A DNA stretch of 64,000 nt from Lutjanus erythropterus (GCA_020091685.1 CM034595.1:6253971-6317970); one strand, 5' to 3'. Shown: positions 47,073-57,939, numbered from the stretch's first letter. Translations and numbers: made by a program. The notes: generated from the sequence alone by a model not told the origin.

Positions 47073-47329
47073 GCTGAGTCACTCTCCTCCCAGTCATGAC
47101 TAGAACTCCATTCTAAAAGAAGGCATTTCATGGTAGTGCAATGTTTTTTTCACTGTTACTTTGGTTTCACATCACTAAGACTCTTTAGTGAATATTGGCA
47201 TTTTTACACTAGAGACTATGGCCAATGACCTATTGTTTAATATTAACATTTGAATTACTAAATCATATTATTTTAATTTCTTTGGTTTTCCATTATGTAC
47301 TAAAAGGAAAAAAAGCAGCTTCTACATAA

Positions 47330-47450
47330 AAGTTTTGAGTAATAGTTATACAAGTTTTTTTTTTATTATTATAATTTTTAATTTTATATTACCTTTATTT
47401 ATACAAGCAAATCATTAAGAACAAATTCTTAATGACTAAAAGTGGGAGGT
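47330..47450 (+). repeat. Degenerate copy of a fish CTTTATTTAnnCAGGnAA-type repeat
   Basis: ACCTTTATTTATACAAGCAA, then TCATTAAGAACAAATTCTTA and ATGACT, resemble a common fish repeat end. A T8 and AT-rich run precede it. Recognised from memory only. Confidence 0.4.
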
Positions 47451-48404
47451 TTAAGACTCTACATACACTATACAATTCTGAAGCTGCCTTTGTTCTGAGT
47501 GTGAGTATCAGTGAACAGATATTCCTGATCATGTATTTAAATAAGTAAAAATTTGAAGTTTTGAAGTTAAACTAATAAAGTAAGACTCCTTCAGGAAAGT
47601 TTCAAATATGGCAATATTAGCTCTTCGTGTAGTGTCTTCTAAACTATTTATGAAATGTTTATACAGACCACTTTGAGTGATCCGCTGTCTTGTGGCGCCA
47701 CCATTGCTGCAGTGGCACACTGTGCCCGTCACTCTCAATGTCCGTTGGTTGGGTCCAGAAGGGAACCCTAAATTGTGAGACTCTCGTGGATCTGAGGTTT
47801 CCTTCTAGACACCGTGTCTGTTATTGCTTGTTAACAGTGACAGATGGATAATTAGATTGACAGTGTTAAACAGCAGCCCTCAGTAACTGATGAAGGTTCC
47901 TTTTAATGATATTAATTTTCTTAAAATTTTATACAGCAGTTAGATGTTGGTTGTGACAACAAGCCAGAGATGAATAATGGAGAAGAGACCTCCACCACCT
48001 CCACCACATTTAAGTGATGAAGTTATTAATATATATTAAAAACATATATGCTTTCACATTTTTCATCAGGTATAGCAGTAAATAGTTTCTGTTAATATTT
48101 TTGATCCACTATGACACATAATGCACTCAATGAATCTATGTAGGTTAGAGTGTATGTTTCAGACAGCAGCACTCATGAAGTAAAGGTTCGGAGCAGCCGA
48201 CCGCACAGGTTTTTCCAAGACTTGCTAGACATTGTTGTCAAAAGTAACGTTACATAAAAAGGAAGTGTAAAAGTAGAAAATTATAAACTTCTTGTGACAC
48301 TCGCATTAATTCACATACAATCAGTAGGGAGATGCCACCACAGCAATGGTGGCATGTTAACTTCTGGTACTTTGCCTGATTCGTCAATAGAGCTTCTACT
48401 AGAA
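47451..48404. other. Unassigned stretch
   Basis: No gene or paired repeat ends recognised. A short tandem ACCTCCACC run occurs near 47991-48007. Confidence 0.35.
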
Positions 48405-48720
48405 AAATAAACTAGTTTCAGTATATTCTTAAGTAGTTCTGGTAGACTCTACTACAGAAAGAAAATTGTTCCAACATAAAACTGCTCACAACAAGGTCTG
48501 TGGATTATCTTGAGTGACCCAGTCATGATTTCTGGAAAGAGACACTGGTTTTGAATTCTCTGAGCACCACAAGCTGAGTGCCATTTAGTCCCATGATATT
48601 GGAGACAAGTCAGACACCTCTATGACTAATATCTCCAAAACTACGCAATAGATGGATGAATCTCACAACAGGAGAGTACAAATATGTGTTTTTGATTTGG
48701 GGTGAGCGGTTCTTAAACTT
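48405..48720 (+). mobile_element. Foldback MITE family A, right arm only
   Basis: CAGAAAGAAAATTGTTCC, AAACTGCTCACAACAAGGTC, TGGATTATCTTGAGTGACCC, CATGATTTCTGGAAAGAGAC, CACCACAAGCTGAGTGCCAT and TTTGATTTGGGGTGAGCGGTTC match the right arm of the complete copy at 63715-64000. The left arm is missing. Confidence 0.85.
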
Positions 48721-48818
48721 ATGTTTATGTCTGTTTGGTGGTAAATGTAGCAGGTATTTTGAGGGAAAAGAGAAAAGCCTTTTTCTATTCCTGACAGATT
48801 CCCCCTGACTTTATGTCC

Positions 48819-49166
48819 TCAGACACATGTGCAGGTTTTGTTTTTTGGAGGTTTAAGCCTCATGTTTGCTGCTGTCTGCTTTAACTCTGGTATTAAAATT
48901 CCCCTCAGCTCCTCCTGCTGCTCCATGTTGTGCAGTTGAACCCTGCTCTGCTCTGACTGCTCAAGTTCTTTTAACCACAAACTGGGATCTCTCCAGGGGC
49001 GACGTGTCCACAGAGACATCTGCCTCACTGACACCAAAGTGACCTTCACACCCTCCCGCTGTCTGATCAGTCCGGTGCATATGGCAAGAAAAACTGCAGA
49101 GACTGTGGCCAGCTGTCCTGTCCACGCTGAGACTGATAGATCTAGTAATCGAGCTGTTAATGACAT
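48819..49166 (-). CDS. Possible exon or ORF fragment, 115 codons, unknown family
   Basis: This minus-strand frame lies in a block (48800-49210) that is less AT-rich than its neighbours. The first third includes a hydrophobic stretch TVSAVFLAICTGLI, which may be chance. The last half looks more like real protein: DPSLWLKELEQSEQSR, then VQLHNMEQQEELRGILIPEL, an amphipathic glutamate/glutamine-rich helix-like segment, ending KNKTCTCV and TGA. The final four residues resemble a CaaX prenylation box, but this is not proof. No polyadenylation signal AATAAA is seen just downstream, no clear splice acceptor was identified, and I do not recognise the family. It might be a terminal exon of a gene on the minus strand, a pseudogene piece, or chance. 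Confidence 0.25.
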   Translation of the reverse strand: MSLTARLLDLSVSAWTGQLATVSAVFLAICTGLIRQREGVKVTLVSVRQMSLWTRRPWRDPSLWLKELEQSEQSRVQLHNMEQQEELRGILIPELKQTAANMRLKPPKNKTCTCV

Positions 49167-49224
49167 GTTTGGATCTCAGCCAGTCAGTGTTGTGCATGTC
49201 TGTGATGATGGAGGATTCTCCTGA

Positions 49225-49734
49225 CTTTACTCAGTCTTTATGCTCTCAGTGTGTGAAACAAGCTACTACATTCCACCTTAACCAACAAAACTAAAAACTT
49301 TACCTTGGAACACGGTATGAAGTCTGACAGAGGCCATGTGATTTTGAATTTTCAGCTTTTTGTCACCAGTGTGCGGCCCTGTGTTGCACCACCGGGCACC
49401 AACAGAGCAAAAAAATCATTCATGCCCCCTGATTTAGAATCATCCGAGAATTTCTGTGCCTGTAAAGAGTAAGTTGGTATGTTACAACATTACCTACTGA
49501 GACAGGTCATATGCAGGCAGGAACTTTATTCTCCTTACATTTTCAAAACAGGCTTGTTACTAAAGTCTTAAAGTATTTAAGGGGAATTATTGATTATTTT
49601 TTATTTTGCGTGATTGTGTGGCGCCTTCCCAACCTAAAATTTCAACCTAACTGCACAATAACACATAGAAAAGATAATTCATTGGTGTATCCGTCAGTGC
49701 ACAACAAGTGTAACAACACAAATATGATGCAAAA
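49225..49734. other. Unassigned stretch
   Basis: No feature recognised before the A-rich minisatellite that starts near 49735. Confidence 0.4.
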
Positions 49735-50457
49735 AATAAAAACGACATAAACGATGGAATGAGATGAAAGACAAAACAAGATGAAAACACTGTAAAGGAA
49801 GTAACAAGACAAACAGTGTAGAGGGTGAAACAAGGCAAAAACAACATGAGAGACGCAAGAACAAAAAATGACTTAATGACACGAAAACAACTCAAACGAT
49901 GTAACAAGATGAAAACTGCGTAAAAGACAAAACAAGACAATAACATCGTAAAAGATGGAATATCAAAAATGACTTCAACATAAAGAATGCAACAAGAAGA
50001 CAAAATTATCATAAGAGTTGGAACGGCGCAAAAATGACTTAAGACAAGGCGAAAACAACATCAAAGACATAACAAGACAGCATAAAAGATGGAACAAAAC
50101 AAAAATGACTTTAAAAAGACGGAAAAGACAAAATCATTGTAAGTGATGGAATGGGAAAAATAACTCAACAAGATGAAAACCATGTATAAGACGAAAGAAC
50201 ACGAAAACAGTGTAAATGACGGAACAAGACAAAAATGACCAAAGACGAAAACAACATAAAAGACATTACAAGATGAAAACCGCATAAAAGACCAAACAAG
50301 ATAAAAAGAGCCTGTACTTTTTCACTTTTACTGCAGTAAAAAAGTTGAGTCAGCACATTTACTTTTACCAGGGTCTTTTTTACACAAATATCTGTATTTC
50401 TACCTGAGTAAAGAATGTGTACTGAATGTGTGTACTTTTACCACCTCTAGTAATTCG
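49735..50457 (-). mobile_element. hAT-like family I element whose interior is a minisatellite
   Basis: On the minus strand the end reads CTAGAGGTGGTAAAAGTACA then CACATTC, TACAGATA, and AAAGTGAAAAAGTACAGG, matching 59107-59222 on the plus strand. Next comes an array (49735-50290) of about 20 diverged 27-29-base units of the form AACAAGATGAAAACAACATAAAAGACG (shown here across units, not exact). The relative at 59275-59440 has only about five units. ORFs on the minus strand (121, 74, 63 codons) are artefacts of the repeat's lack of stops. Confidence 0.75.
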
Positions 50458-50495
50458 TAGTAGGACTTTTGTGTTACATACAGATTACATATGAC

Positions 50496-51980
50496 CAGTG
50501 TTGGGCAAGTTACTGAGAAAAGTAGCTTTTGCACTACTTTTTTGGCTTCAGTACTCTTGTTGATGCACAGTCTTGCATAGCCAGGCCTCGTTCCACAGCT
50601 TTCAGCGCTGGAGAAAGGTCTGGCTCCACACATGATCATTCTGATATAGGCTTAAAAAACACCCTGCCCTGTTTGCATTTCTTTAAACCAATCACAATCA
50701 TCCTGGGCAGCGCAAAGTCCAGGATGCAGCGACAGTACTGCTGCAAAATAGTGCAGAGGGAGAATTTGTTTGGGGGAACATTTGCACCCCGGGAGGTGAG
50801 CTTTGGCATTAAAATGACTACATCACTGCAAAAGAAAACTGTTAACTTGTTTATATTTGTACCTTTAGCGTCCCAGGTGCTAATTGGCTGTTTTCAGAAT
50901 GTAAGTTGCAACTAGGAGGTTGTTTTCTTGTTTCGAGGGGACGCTGAAAATGTAGATGGCAGATGCTGTGATGCAGCTTCAAGCAAGTGACCAACGGATC
51001 AGTGCATGACAGAACCTCATATGCGCCCCAGTCGCACAGTACAATATCTAACATTCTCCATGAGGGGATGAAGGCTGGGAACAAATAAAGCCGACTGTGC
51101 TGAGAGAGTGCAGACGAAGGTTGCGCACTGCAACAGTCCAATGAAGAGCAGAGGAGGAAAAATGCAGCTCGCCACGCGCCGACAGAAAGGAGAAAGAGCA
51201 GAGCGCACAACCAAATGACCTGATATCAATCACAAAACACTTGGTACAGATTAAGCCACAGAAAAACGGAGACATCCTACAGATATAAGCTTATGACAGA
51301 GCAGAAGAAGACCAAGAAGCCACTGTCAGTCTTCCATGCAACTGGAGAAGGTGAAATTATTTTACAGTTACAATAAACCAGCACTCTCTGCACACAGGTG
51401 CACCAAACAAACACACACTCAGTCAACTTTGCAAAATAGTGAGCTAACATCATACAGCTGATCATACTGAGACAAACATTTGCTAACCGTCCACAGTCGC
51501 TAAAATTAACTTTCATATTAACTTACGAAGTGACTCACCATCCAGGTGTGTTCAGGTGTCTGATCATGTTTGATGAGGTCAATCAGCATCCGTTGTCCCC
51601 ACAGGAGTTACAATTAGTGATTCTTTTGTTTAGGTCTTGCGTAATTCCTAACACTGTTTACAATCCAGTAAAACCTATGAAACCTTTTATAAACCAGTAA
51701 CATTCTGATCTTTTGATGCATCACTGATGGAACAGAACACGGCTTTGATTTGTCAGATATGACATCACCATTGCTGTGACATCACCATTCCAACATTCCA
51801 TCATTTGAGTGTTTTTTTTTGTCATCTCCATAGCAGAATCAAAACAACATTAAATAGTTCTTTGAAACAAAGTCAAATCTAAAAAATCAAGAAGTCTGAT
51901 ATTGAACTGTATTGTATTACACGCACACTAAGTTCTAAGGTGGCCTTTAAACCTCAAACCTAATGAACCAGTAAAAGGTT
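50496..51980 (+). mobile_element. Interspersed family H, copy 2, interrupted
   Basis: It begins CAGTGTTGGGCAAGTTACTG, a hAT-like terminus. From about 51290 it follows copy 1 (23838-24530) closely: ACAGGTGCACCAAACA, ACACACTCAGTCAA, TCATCACTGATGGAACAGAA with an extra duplicated GACATCACCATT block. Between 50560 and 51290 lies about 0.7 kb absent from copy 1, part of which is family J. Either an insertion here or a deletion in copy 1. Confidence 0.78.
50560..50960 (+). repeat. Interspersed family J, copy 2
   Basis: CCCTGTTTGCATTTCTTTAAA, CAGGATGCAGCGAC, TGCTGCAAAATAGTG and GGGAGGTGAGCTTTGGCATT are collinear with the minus strand of 41560-41860. The 128-codon ORF spanning 50529-50915 lies across the repeat junction and is not a gene. 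Confidence 0.7.
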
Positions 51981-52854
51981 TCCAAGGTGGTGTTCCAATC
52001 CTTAAACCTGCCTCTGATAGAACAAAAAAGCATTTTCATCAATATTTTTCTCCTCCATATTTGAAAATGAGGTTGACAAAACATTTAAACACGGGGTCTA
52101 GAATGGAGCGTCTTCACTTCCGAGGCGACCAGTCAGCAACGTCCAGTGATGGTCTGTGAACGGGCAGGGCTCAATGGCACTCCCTGACTACTGCAGGCTG
52201 ACAGCAGAGACCCTGATGCCCCTCCATCCTCACTGTCACTTGGTGTTACATCTCCTCTGGGGGAATGTGGAAGCCAGAGCTCACACTTACTTAGTGATGC
52301 ATTATTCCTAACACTGCATATTACTGCCTCTATGAAAACAATAAAACACAACTCATTTAAACTAGTACAACTAATGAATCAGCTAACGTCTCAAAACACA
52401 TGCCTACATACAACGCAGGAGAAATTTTTCAAAATATGTGTTGAACGGTCGATTCCTCTCACAAGACGTGGCCTAAAAAGACAGAATAGTGTTGGACCAT
52501 CAACCAAAAGAAGATTTTATCCTGGGAAGTTTGAGTAATACATCTATTTTGGGACCCGACTTGAAATACGCTGCGATTTCTGGGTCTGCTGAGGCCGTAA
52601 TTTTCTCTCATAGTCTCCTCCGAAAACCGGTAAAGCTGCTAGTAGCTTTTGCAGTGGTGGAGATTAGAGTTGGGTGATGTCCACTGAATAGTAACCCCAA
52701 GTAAACCCACTCTTCATTTTGTGCTTTATGGCTGACACTCCTTAAAATAGATTTTTACCAGTTCGAAAGCAGTTTTAAATCACAACGTTACAGTGGTAGA
52801 GGGCTTAGAGGTCAATGACTGTCAGGCAACCCAAATGAGTGGAAATATGCTGAA
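51981..52854. other. Unassigned stretch
   Basis: Small ORFs at 52133-52351 (minus) and 52332-52677 (plus, two frames). No recognised domains. Confidence 0.35.
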
Positions 52855-53182
52855 ATGGTAAAGGGATTGCTTCTATGATTTAATGGCATCTAGTGGTGAG
52901 CTCATGTCACTGTCCGCTTCCAAGCATATGGGAGAACCTATGGTAGACCCAACACTCATGCAAAATGTGCAAGGTCCAAACCAGAACCAGTGTTTGGTTT
53001 CCTGGTTTACTGTAGAAACGTGGCAGTGCAACATGGTGGCCTCCATGGTATAAAGACATAATGGTATATAGATATTAAGGGCTCATTCTGAGCTAACAAA
53101 AAACAAACTTATGAATATTATATCCCATTTCTGCCGTATACTGTTAATAAATGTGCGGAAATCTTACACACTGGACCTGCAA
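52855..53182 (+). mobile_element. Interspersed MITE-like family B, copy 3
   Basis: GGCATCTAGTGGTGAGCTCA, GGGAGAACCTATGGTAG, CAACATGGTGGCCTCCATGG, GATATTAAGGGCTCATTC and TCTTACACACTGGACCT match copies 1 and 2. The GAGGACCCGCTCCCT block is deleted. Confidence 0.82.
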
Positions 53183-54167
53183 CACTTTGCTAGGTGATAA
53201 TTTCACCTAAAAAAGTGAAATTATCACCTCAGGTGTTGTTTTCACACCATGTTTCACTGGTCTGAAGTGACCAAAAAAAATAAAAATCAATTGTTGCAGC
53301 TTCAAACAAGATTTAAAGTCTTCAAAAACTGTCCTTTAGAGCCTGCATTGTTAATTTCAGCCCACAATATAAAGATGTTGCACAGACAGAAAAATATATT
53401 GACAGTTTTGTAATTCTAAAGTTGCATTCAGATTGAATGTGAAGTTCATTTTCCCCACTCATGCTTTATTGACTGCTGGAGTGTTTTTGCAGTCTGCATT
53501 TATTCAGCCCAAAACAACCAATATGCCAACTGTACAGACATTAGCTGTACACACTTCTGTGTGTGTGTGTGTGGAGTGTAACTGTTTGTGTGGCAGCTCA
53601 GCCTCTCACTGATCTCAGAACTCACCAGCATCTCTACTTTTCAGATATTTTCCCCCAGACCGCTCTCCCTTTCATCCTTTCTGTGTAGAATCAGAAGATA
53701 CAAAGATTCAGAGGTTGAAAAAAAAATCAGGCCACCCACAGAGAAATCACATCAAATTCATGTTGCATGTAGACCGAACACACATCTTTGTATTTAGTTC
53801 CTATGCAATCATGCCTTTAAATTTATGATAAGGCCATAAGAGCCTTCATTTTATTCTTTTATTTTGGCTTTTACGCCACTGATTTACGACATCTCTTTCC
53901 AGAACAGAATCTCCATGTTACTCTGGATTATCCTAAAACAAACTGAAAACAGTTTTAAATGGAAAAAAAAAAATATTCCATATGAAAACTGTTGACTATT
54001 AATGAGGAACATGTGGACGAGTATGTGTTTGTGTGGAAAAAGTATGTGTATGCTCTGCCTATGGATTTATTGGTTTATAAAGCTGTGCATTCATACCACA
54101 TACACTACTCCTGGGAAACACTGTGTGTTTCTCAAGTATGAAACTTGACCAAAGTCATACAATAACT
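53183..54167. other. Unassigned stretch with short (TG)n
   Basis: (TG)n of about 18 bases at 53558-53573. An 8-9 A run near 53716 and 53961. No gene recognised. Confidence 0.4.
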
Positions 54168-54168
54168 A

Positions 54169-54482
54169 GGGCTGAACGATTTTGAAAAAAAAAGACATTG
54201 CAATATTAGAGGTAATTATTATTACTACTCTTTTTTACATAATTTTTCTTATTTTAACTGAAAAACTTGTCGAATGACTATGGTGTGATTTGTCTTGCAG
54301 GAAAGAAGATTTTTTTCTTAAGTCAGTAGAATCTGATGTACAGGACAGGACACCTCTGCCTCACCACATTCATTAATTTAAATTTTTGACACATTTTGCC
54401 CTTAACAAATATTCGCCTCCTGTGATTTGAAAAGTGCAGAATTGTGATTTGGATAAAAGTTTGATTAATTGTGCAGCCCTAG
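54169..54482. mobile_element. Short TAGGGCTG-ended element, probably hAT-like
   Basis: The left end TAGGGCTGAACGATTTTG and the reverse complement of the right end TAGGGCTGCACAATTAATC match at most positions over the first 14 bases. It matches a fish family I recall with TAGGGCTGCACGATTnTG ends. No target duplication is clear. Confidence 0.65.
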
Positions 54483-55390
54483 CCATAACATTAACTAACT
54501 AGTTGAGTTTTTTTTTTTAAGTTTATCTCTGCAGGGATCCTTTCCATAATGCTGTCAGACACTTAGAACAACAGTCTGAGCCTGTCAGGGGCAAAAAGAA
54601 GAACTTTCAGTGGACAATGACAGTGTGTAGTTACCTTGAGGGATTATGACCTCCCTCCATATTGGACCTGCTTCAAAAGTTATACTCTATACATTTTTCC
54701 AAAGTAATGACAACCAGTCTTTTGTTTTTATGTATTCTAGTTGCACACAATTTAGTTAGTCTTCTGCTGCATGGTCCTTTAACTTGTTGGGAACACTTAC
54801 CTTTTCTTTTGTTTTACTGGACTCCTCTGGCAAAATGCCTGAAACCTGTCAAAGATGGCCTCTTAAGGACAGCCCACAGGAAGTGGAAGGATCCATCCAT
54901 CATCTTTGGATGGAAGAGGGGGGGACTTGAATTTGGACTTTTTTATAGACTCCATTGTTTGGATTTGTTCTTTCTTTGTGTATAATTTCTGTTGATAGGT
55001 TGCTTCTTTGGATATCTTTATGTTCTTTATTTATAGTCAAGTTTTTCTTCTGTCTGTTTAGTTATGTTGTGGCTTTAGTTTCCTTATTGCTTTTCAGTTT
55101 GGGCCCTAATCTTTGGAGCTGTTATTCTAGTTTCTTCAGTTATATTGGAATCCATTTATCGTTATTTATTGTCATTTGTTTTTTTCCCAAACAAAACTAC
55201 CAAAGTTACCCTTTAAGCTTTATTTTTAAATATTAATTTTATTGAGCATTATTTTATACTGGTCAGTATTACACTGGGGTAATAAAATTCTTCCTATATC
55301 AATAATGCAATGCAGTGTTTGCCTTAAGTTTATTCTTATGAATTCTTGTTAATTACACTACAGGGTAAGATGACTGTTAAATGTGTCGAA
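54483..55390. other. Unassigned T-rich stretch
   Basis: ORFs of 107 and 93 codons (54662-54985, 54955-55236) are rich in F, L and S because the plus strand is T-rich. I do not treat them as membrane proteins. Confidence 0.35.
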
Positions 55391-55830
55391 ATGAAACAAG
55401 ATGGTGGACCCAAAACTGTTAAAAAGCATTTAATAAAGAAGGTAAAAGAACAAAAGCTTACAAAAAGGCAGTAAGGTCAAAACCAGGGTCCAGAAAAACA
55501 AAAGAATCCACAAAAGGCAAAACACAAAAACAGTCCAGGAAAACGAGTACAAGGTCCAACACGAGAAGGCAAACCAGGAGAAGGCAGGATGACACACAAG
55601 GGCAACGACAAACTGACAAAGAAACAGAGAAACACAGGGACTAAATAGACAGAGAACCAATCAGGCACAGGTGGACAGAAAGTCCAAACCAATTGCAATC
55701 AAAAAGAACGGGAGAAGGACAAAGACAGAAAGTAAAGACAAGACACATGAGAGAGGACCAGTGCTACAAAATAAAACAGGAAATAACCAAGTAAAACCTC
55801 AAACAATGACAATGACGGGTTTACACCAGT
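55390..55830 (-). repeat. Purine-rich (plus-strand) interspersed repeat fragment
   Basis: ACAAAAGGCAAAACACAAAA, AACACAGGGACTAAATAGAC, AACCAATCAGGCACAGGTGG and AAACAGGAAATAACCAAG resemble a fish transposon end region I recall. The minus-strand ORFs of 76 and 73 codons are the complement of this A-rich DNA. Unclassified. Confidence 0.4.
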
Positions 55831-56740
55831 GTCATGTATCTGGTCTGTAGTTTGTTATTCTTAAAACTCAGTTTTGTCCCATTTTTGGATCAGAGCTAGC
55901 TCATACTATTTTTGTTTTTATTTATTCATACTTTATTCTGCTTAATCCTGTAATTGTGTCATGACCAAGACCAGCGTAACAGAAAAAGTCTGACCTACTG
56001 GGTCTGTTTTGTTTTTTTTTGCATCCTTCTCATCTTTTTCAGCTCTAACCAGTTTGCATGTCTGGTCTGTGGTTTCTATAGGACAGACAAAGTAACTGCA
56101 AACACCCCATGAGAAACAGCCTCACCTGAAGGTACCGACATCAGAGATGAAGGAGTTTACACAGCTCAGTCAGCCTGAAACGACTCCCTGACAAACAAAG
56201 ATGTTATATTTGACATTGAAATCAGAATAAAGCAACCCTACAAAGGCGGCAGAGCTGCAGCATCACTCACACAAACTGTACAATTATTTAACTTGGCAGG
56301 GGGAACAGCGAGGAGAATCGCGGGCAGCATATGCCAAACACAAAGTGCACGCGCCGAGAGGAGCAGCGGCGGGGAGTGGCACCACAGACGGGGACAGATG
56401 GACATTTAACAGGACAGATGCTTCAGACATTGCCACAGTGCAACACTGCACAGGACATCCGTGGAGCTCCAAGGAGGATCGAATGAAGGTTCTGAAGGAA
56501 CCAACTGTTCAAATACACATTCAGCTCAGCGCAGCACAAACAACGTGTTTACAAAAATATTTGTTCTCTCCGAGTCTATTTTTCTGGGAAGCCTTTGAGG
56601 AACACACAGCTGTACTTTACTGAGAAATGCCTTTGACTCTTAAAAAATGTATTTTATTCAAGTCTTTCTTCATACAGTGTTCACATGTCATATGTATACT
56701 GAGAGATTTACTGGTTGTTGTAGTCGTTCCTTTTGTCCAT
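55831..56740. other. Unassigned; possible conserved or CpG-bearing block at about 56230-56500
   Basis: The block has several CpG (GCACGCGCCGAGAGGAGCAG) amid AT-rich DNA. Opposite-strand ORFs of 62 and 92 codons overlap and lack domains. Confidence 0.25.
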
Positions 56741-56865
56741 GCAGGTCATTGACAAGTGTGTTACGAAAGTTACATGATGTTACGCATGACGTCTGCCTCA
56801 TGTATCCTGCATCCATTCGGAGCATCAGTTGTGCACATCCTCAGAAATGAACGCTACGCGTTGAA

Positions 56866-57299
56866 TACGCGACCGATAGGGGCAGTGTAGGGGCAGAATG
56901 CAGTGACAGGGTCAGAGGTCAGGAGATATGTCAACAGCAACAACAATGGCGGAAAGTTTTGAGGACAAGCTCATCGAACAAGTCTGCCACTACCCTCATC
57001 TGTATGACGCGTCGTTGCCACTACACACTACACAACAGATAAGTGTAGTTTTAGAAGTAAGACGTCGAAACACGCTGGCAAAATGGAAACAGGCTCAAGA
57101 CCGCTATGTACGAGCATGGCGGAAGATGATGGAAAAAAGGAGTGGGGATGGTGCCAATGGCATGTTTTGTCTACCAGTCATCCGATTGAATTCATTTTCT
57201 TCTTCACCTTTTGTTTTTACGAGCAGTTTATGGTCTGAGTTCTCTGTTGTGCCCTTTAGTGGTGTTTTGCAGTAACACACGTAGACAAGCGGTCGCGTC
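56866..57299 (+). mobile_element. Possible MADF-carrying (PIF/Harbinger-like) transposon remnant
   Basis: ACGCGACCG at 56867-56875 is exactly inverted at 57290-57298 (CGGTCGCGT), with partly similar sequence outside it (GAAC followed by TTGA). Both sit in CpG-bearing DNA enclosing a MADF-like ORF. These may be sub-terminal repeats of a Harbinger-type element, but the outer ends and target duplication are not identified. Confidence 0.4.
56928..57275 (+). CDS. MADF-type (Myb/SANT-like) DNA-binding protein remnant, 115 codons
   Basis: MADF domains are three-helix DNA-binding modules. In fish many copies belong to PIF/Harbinger transposons, where a Myb-like partner protein helps the transposase bind DNA. 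The likely start is the ATG at 56946 (MAESFEDKLIEQV). The frame shows FEDKLIEQVCHYPHLYD (residues about 11-27), the MADF start signature. It then shows KWKQAQDRYVRAWRKM (about 72-87), the end signature, and RSGDGA. Only about 44 residues separate them, less than usual, and the middle tryptophan-containing helix is not recognisable, so there is an internal deletion or frameshift. The tail after residue 97 looks random. No transposase lies nearby. Probably a non-functional fossil, but the reading frame is still open. Confidence 0.6.
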   Translation: MSTATTMAESFEDKLIEQVCHYPHLYDASLPLHTTQQISVVLEVRRRNTLAKWKQAQDRYVRAWRKMMEKRSGDGANGMFCLPVIRLNSFSSSPFVFTSSLWSEFSVVPFSGVLQ

Positions 57300-57604
57300 A
57301 AGAACAGTTCGCTGCACTACACAGTAGGTTGTCCACTGAACGCATGGTCAAACAGCAAGTATATCTCCACCTTTACACTTATCCTGTCATACTGACTATG
57401 TCCACAAGAGGTCACTGCCTAACATTAAACTAACAGTCAGTCAGAATAAACTGCTTGCACTTTCAACCAACACCCATGTTTTTCTGGTGAAGACAGGCTT
57501 GATGTTAAAAACATGGTTAACATTGTGAAGTGGTCACAGCTTGGCACCAAAACTACTTGGTTAGATATAGAATCATGGTTTACAATACATTGTGTTTAGT
57601 TGCA

Positions 57605-57650
57605 TTACATTATGTAAGTCACATGACATAAGTCATGTGACATAATGTAA
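57605..57650. repeat. Hairpin with 19-bp arms containing E-box words
   Basis: GTCATGTGACATAATGTAA (57632-57650) is the exact reverse complement of 57605-57627 if four bases (AAGT) in the left arm are looped out. The centre holds CACATGAC and GTCATGTGAC, which resemble MITF/TFE-type E-boxes, though this may be coincidence. Confidence 0.75.
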
Positions 57651-57832
57651 CTTAAGTAACTTTTGAACCTTAAACAAGTCAATGTTGACTTTTGGTTTCA
57701 CATAAGACACGGGAAACCAGGTCCCAGATCGTCCGAACATGGACTCTTTCTCTTTATTCTACTGTTATCCAATGCAAATGGGTTTGTATTGAAATAACTT
57801 CAAAACTGTCTCATACAGATGCTAAAGGTTTG

Positions 57833-57905
57833 TCTTTATACTGCTTCCTAATTATTACTATGGCCACTAAAGGTTGTCACCCAACAATGAACGTAAATAT
57901 GATTC
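57833..57905 (+). repeat. Second copy of the repeat at 5860-5945
   Basis: TTCCTAATTATTACTATGGCC, ACTAAAGGTTGTCACCCAAC and AATGAACGTAAATATG correspond in order to the first copy. Confidence 0.5.
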
Positions 57906-57939
57906 ATAATATCCTAAAATATCCTTCAGAAAAATAAAC

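Noticed and set aside
49647-50012. 121-codon hydrophobic minus-strand ORF resembling a multi-pass membrane protein
   Set aside because: It is the complement of an A-rich minisatellite. The repeated FVLS-type pattern follows the unit and not a protein fold.
50529-50915. 128-codon plus-strand ORF
   Set aside because: It spans the junction of two interspersed families (H and J), and family J is present elsewhere without this frame.
54662-55236. Two overlapping ORFs rich in leucine and phenylalanine
   Set aside because: The plus strand is T-rich here. Hydrophobic residues follow from TTT/CTT codons, with no start context, domain or splice sites.
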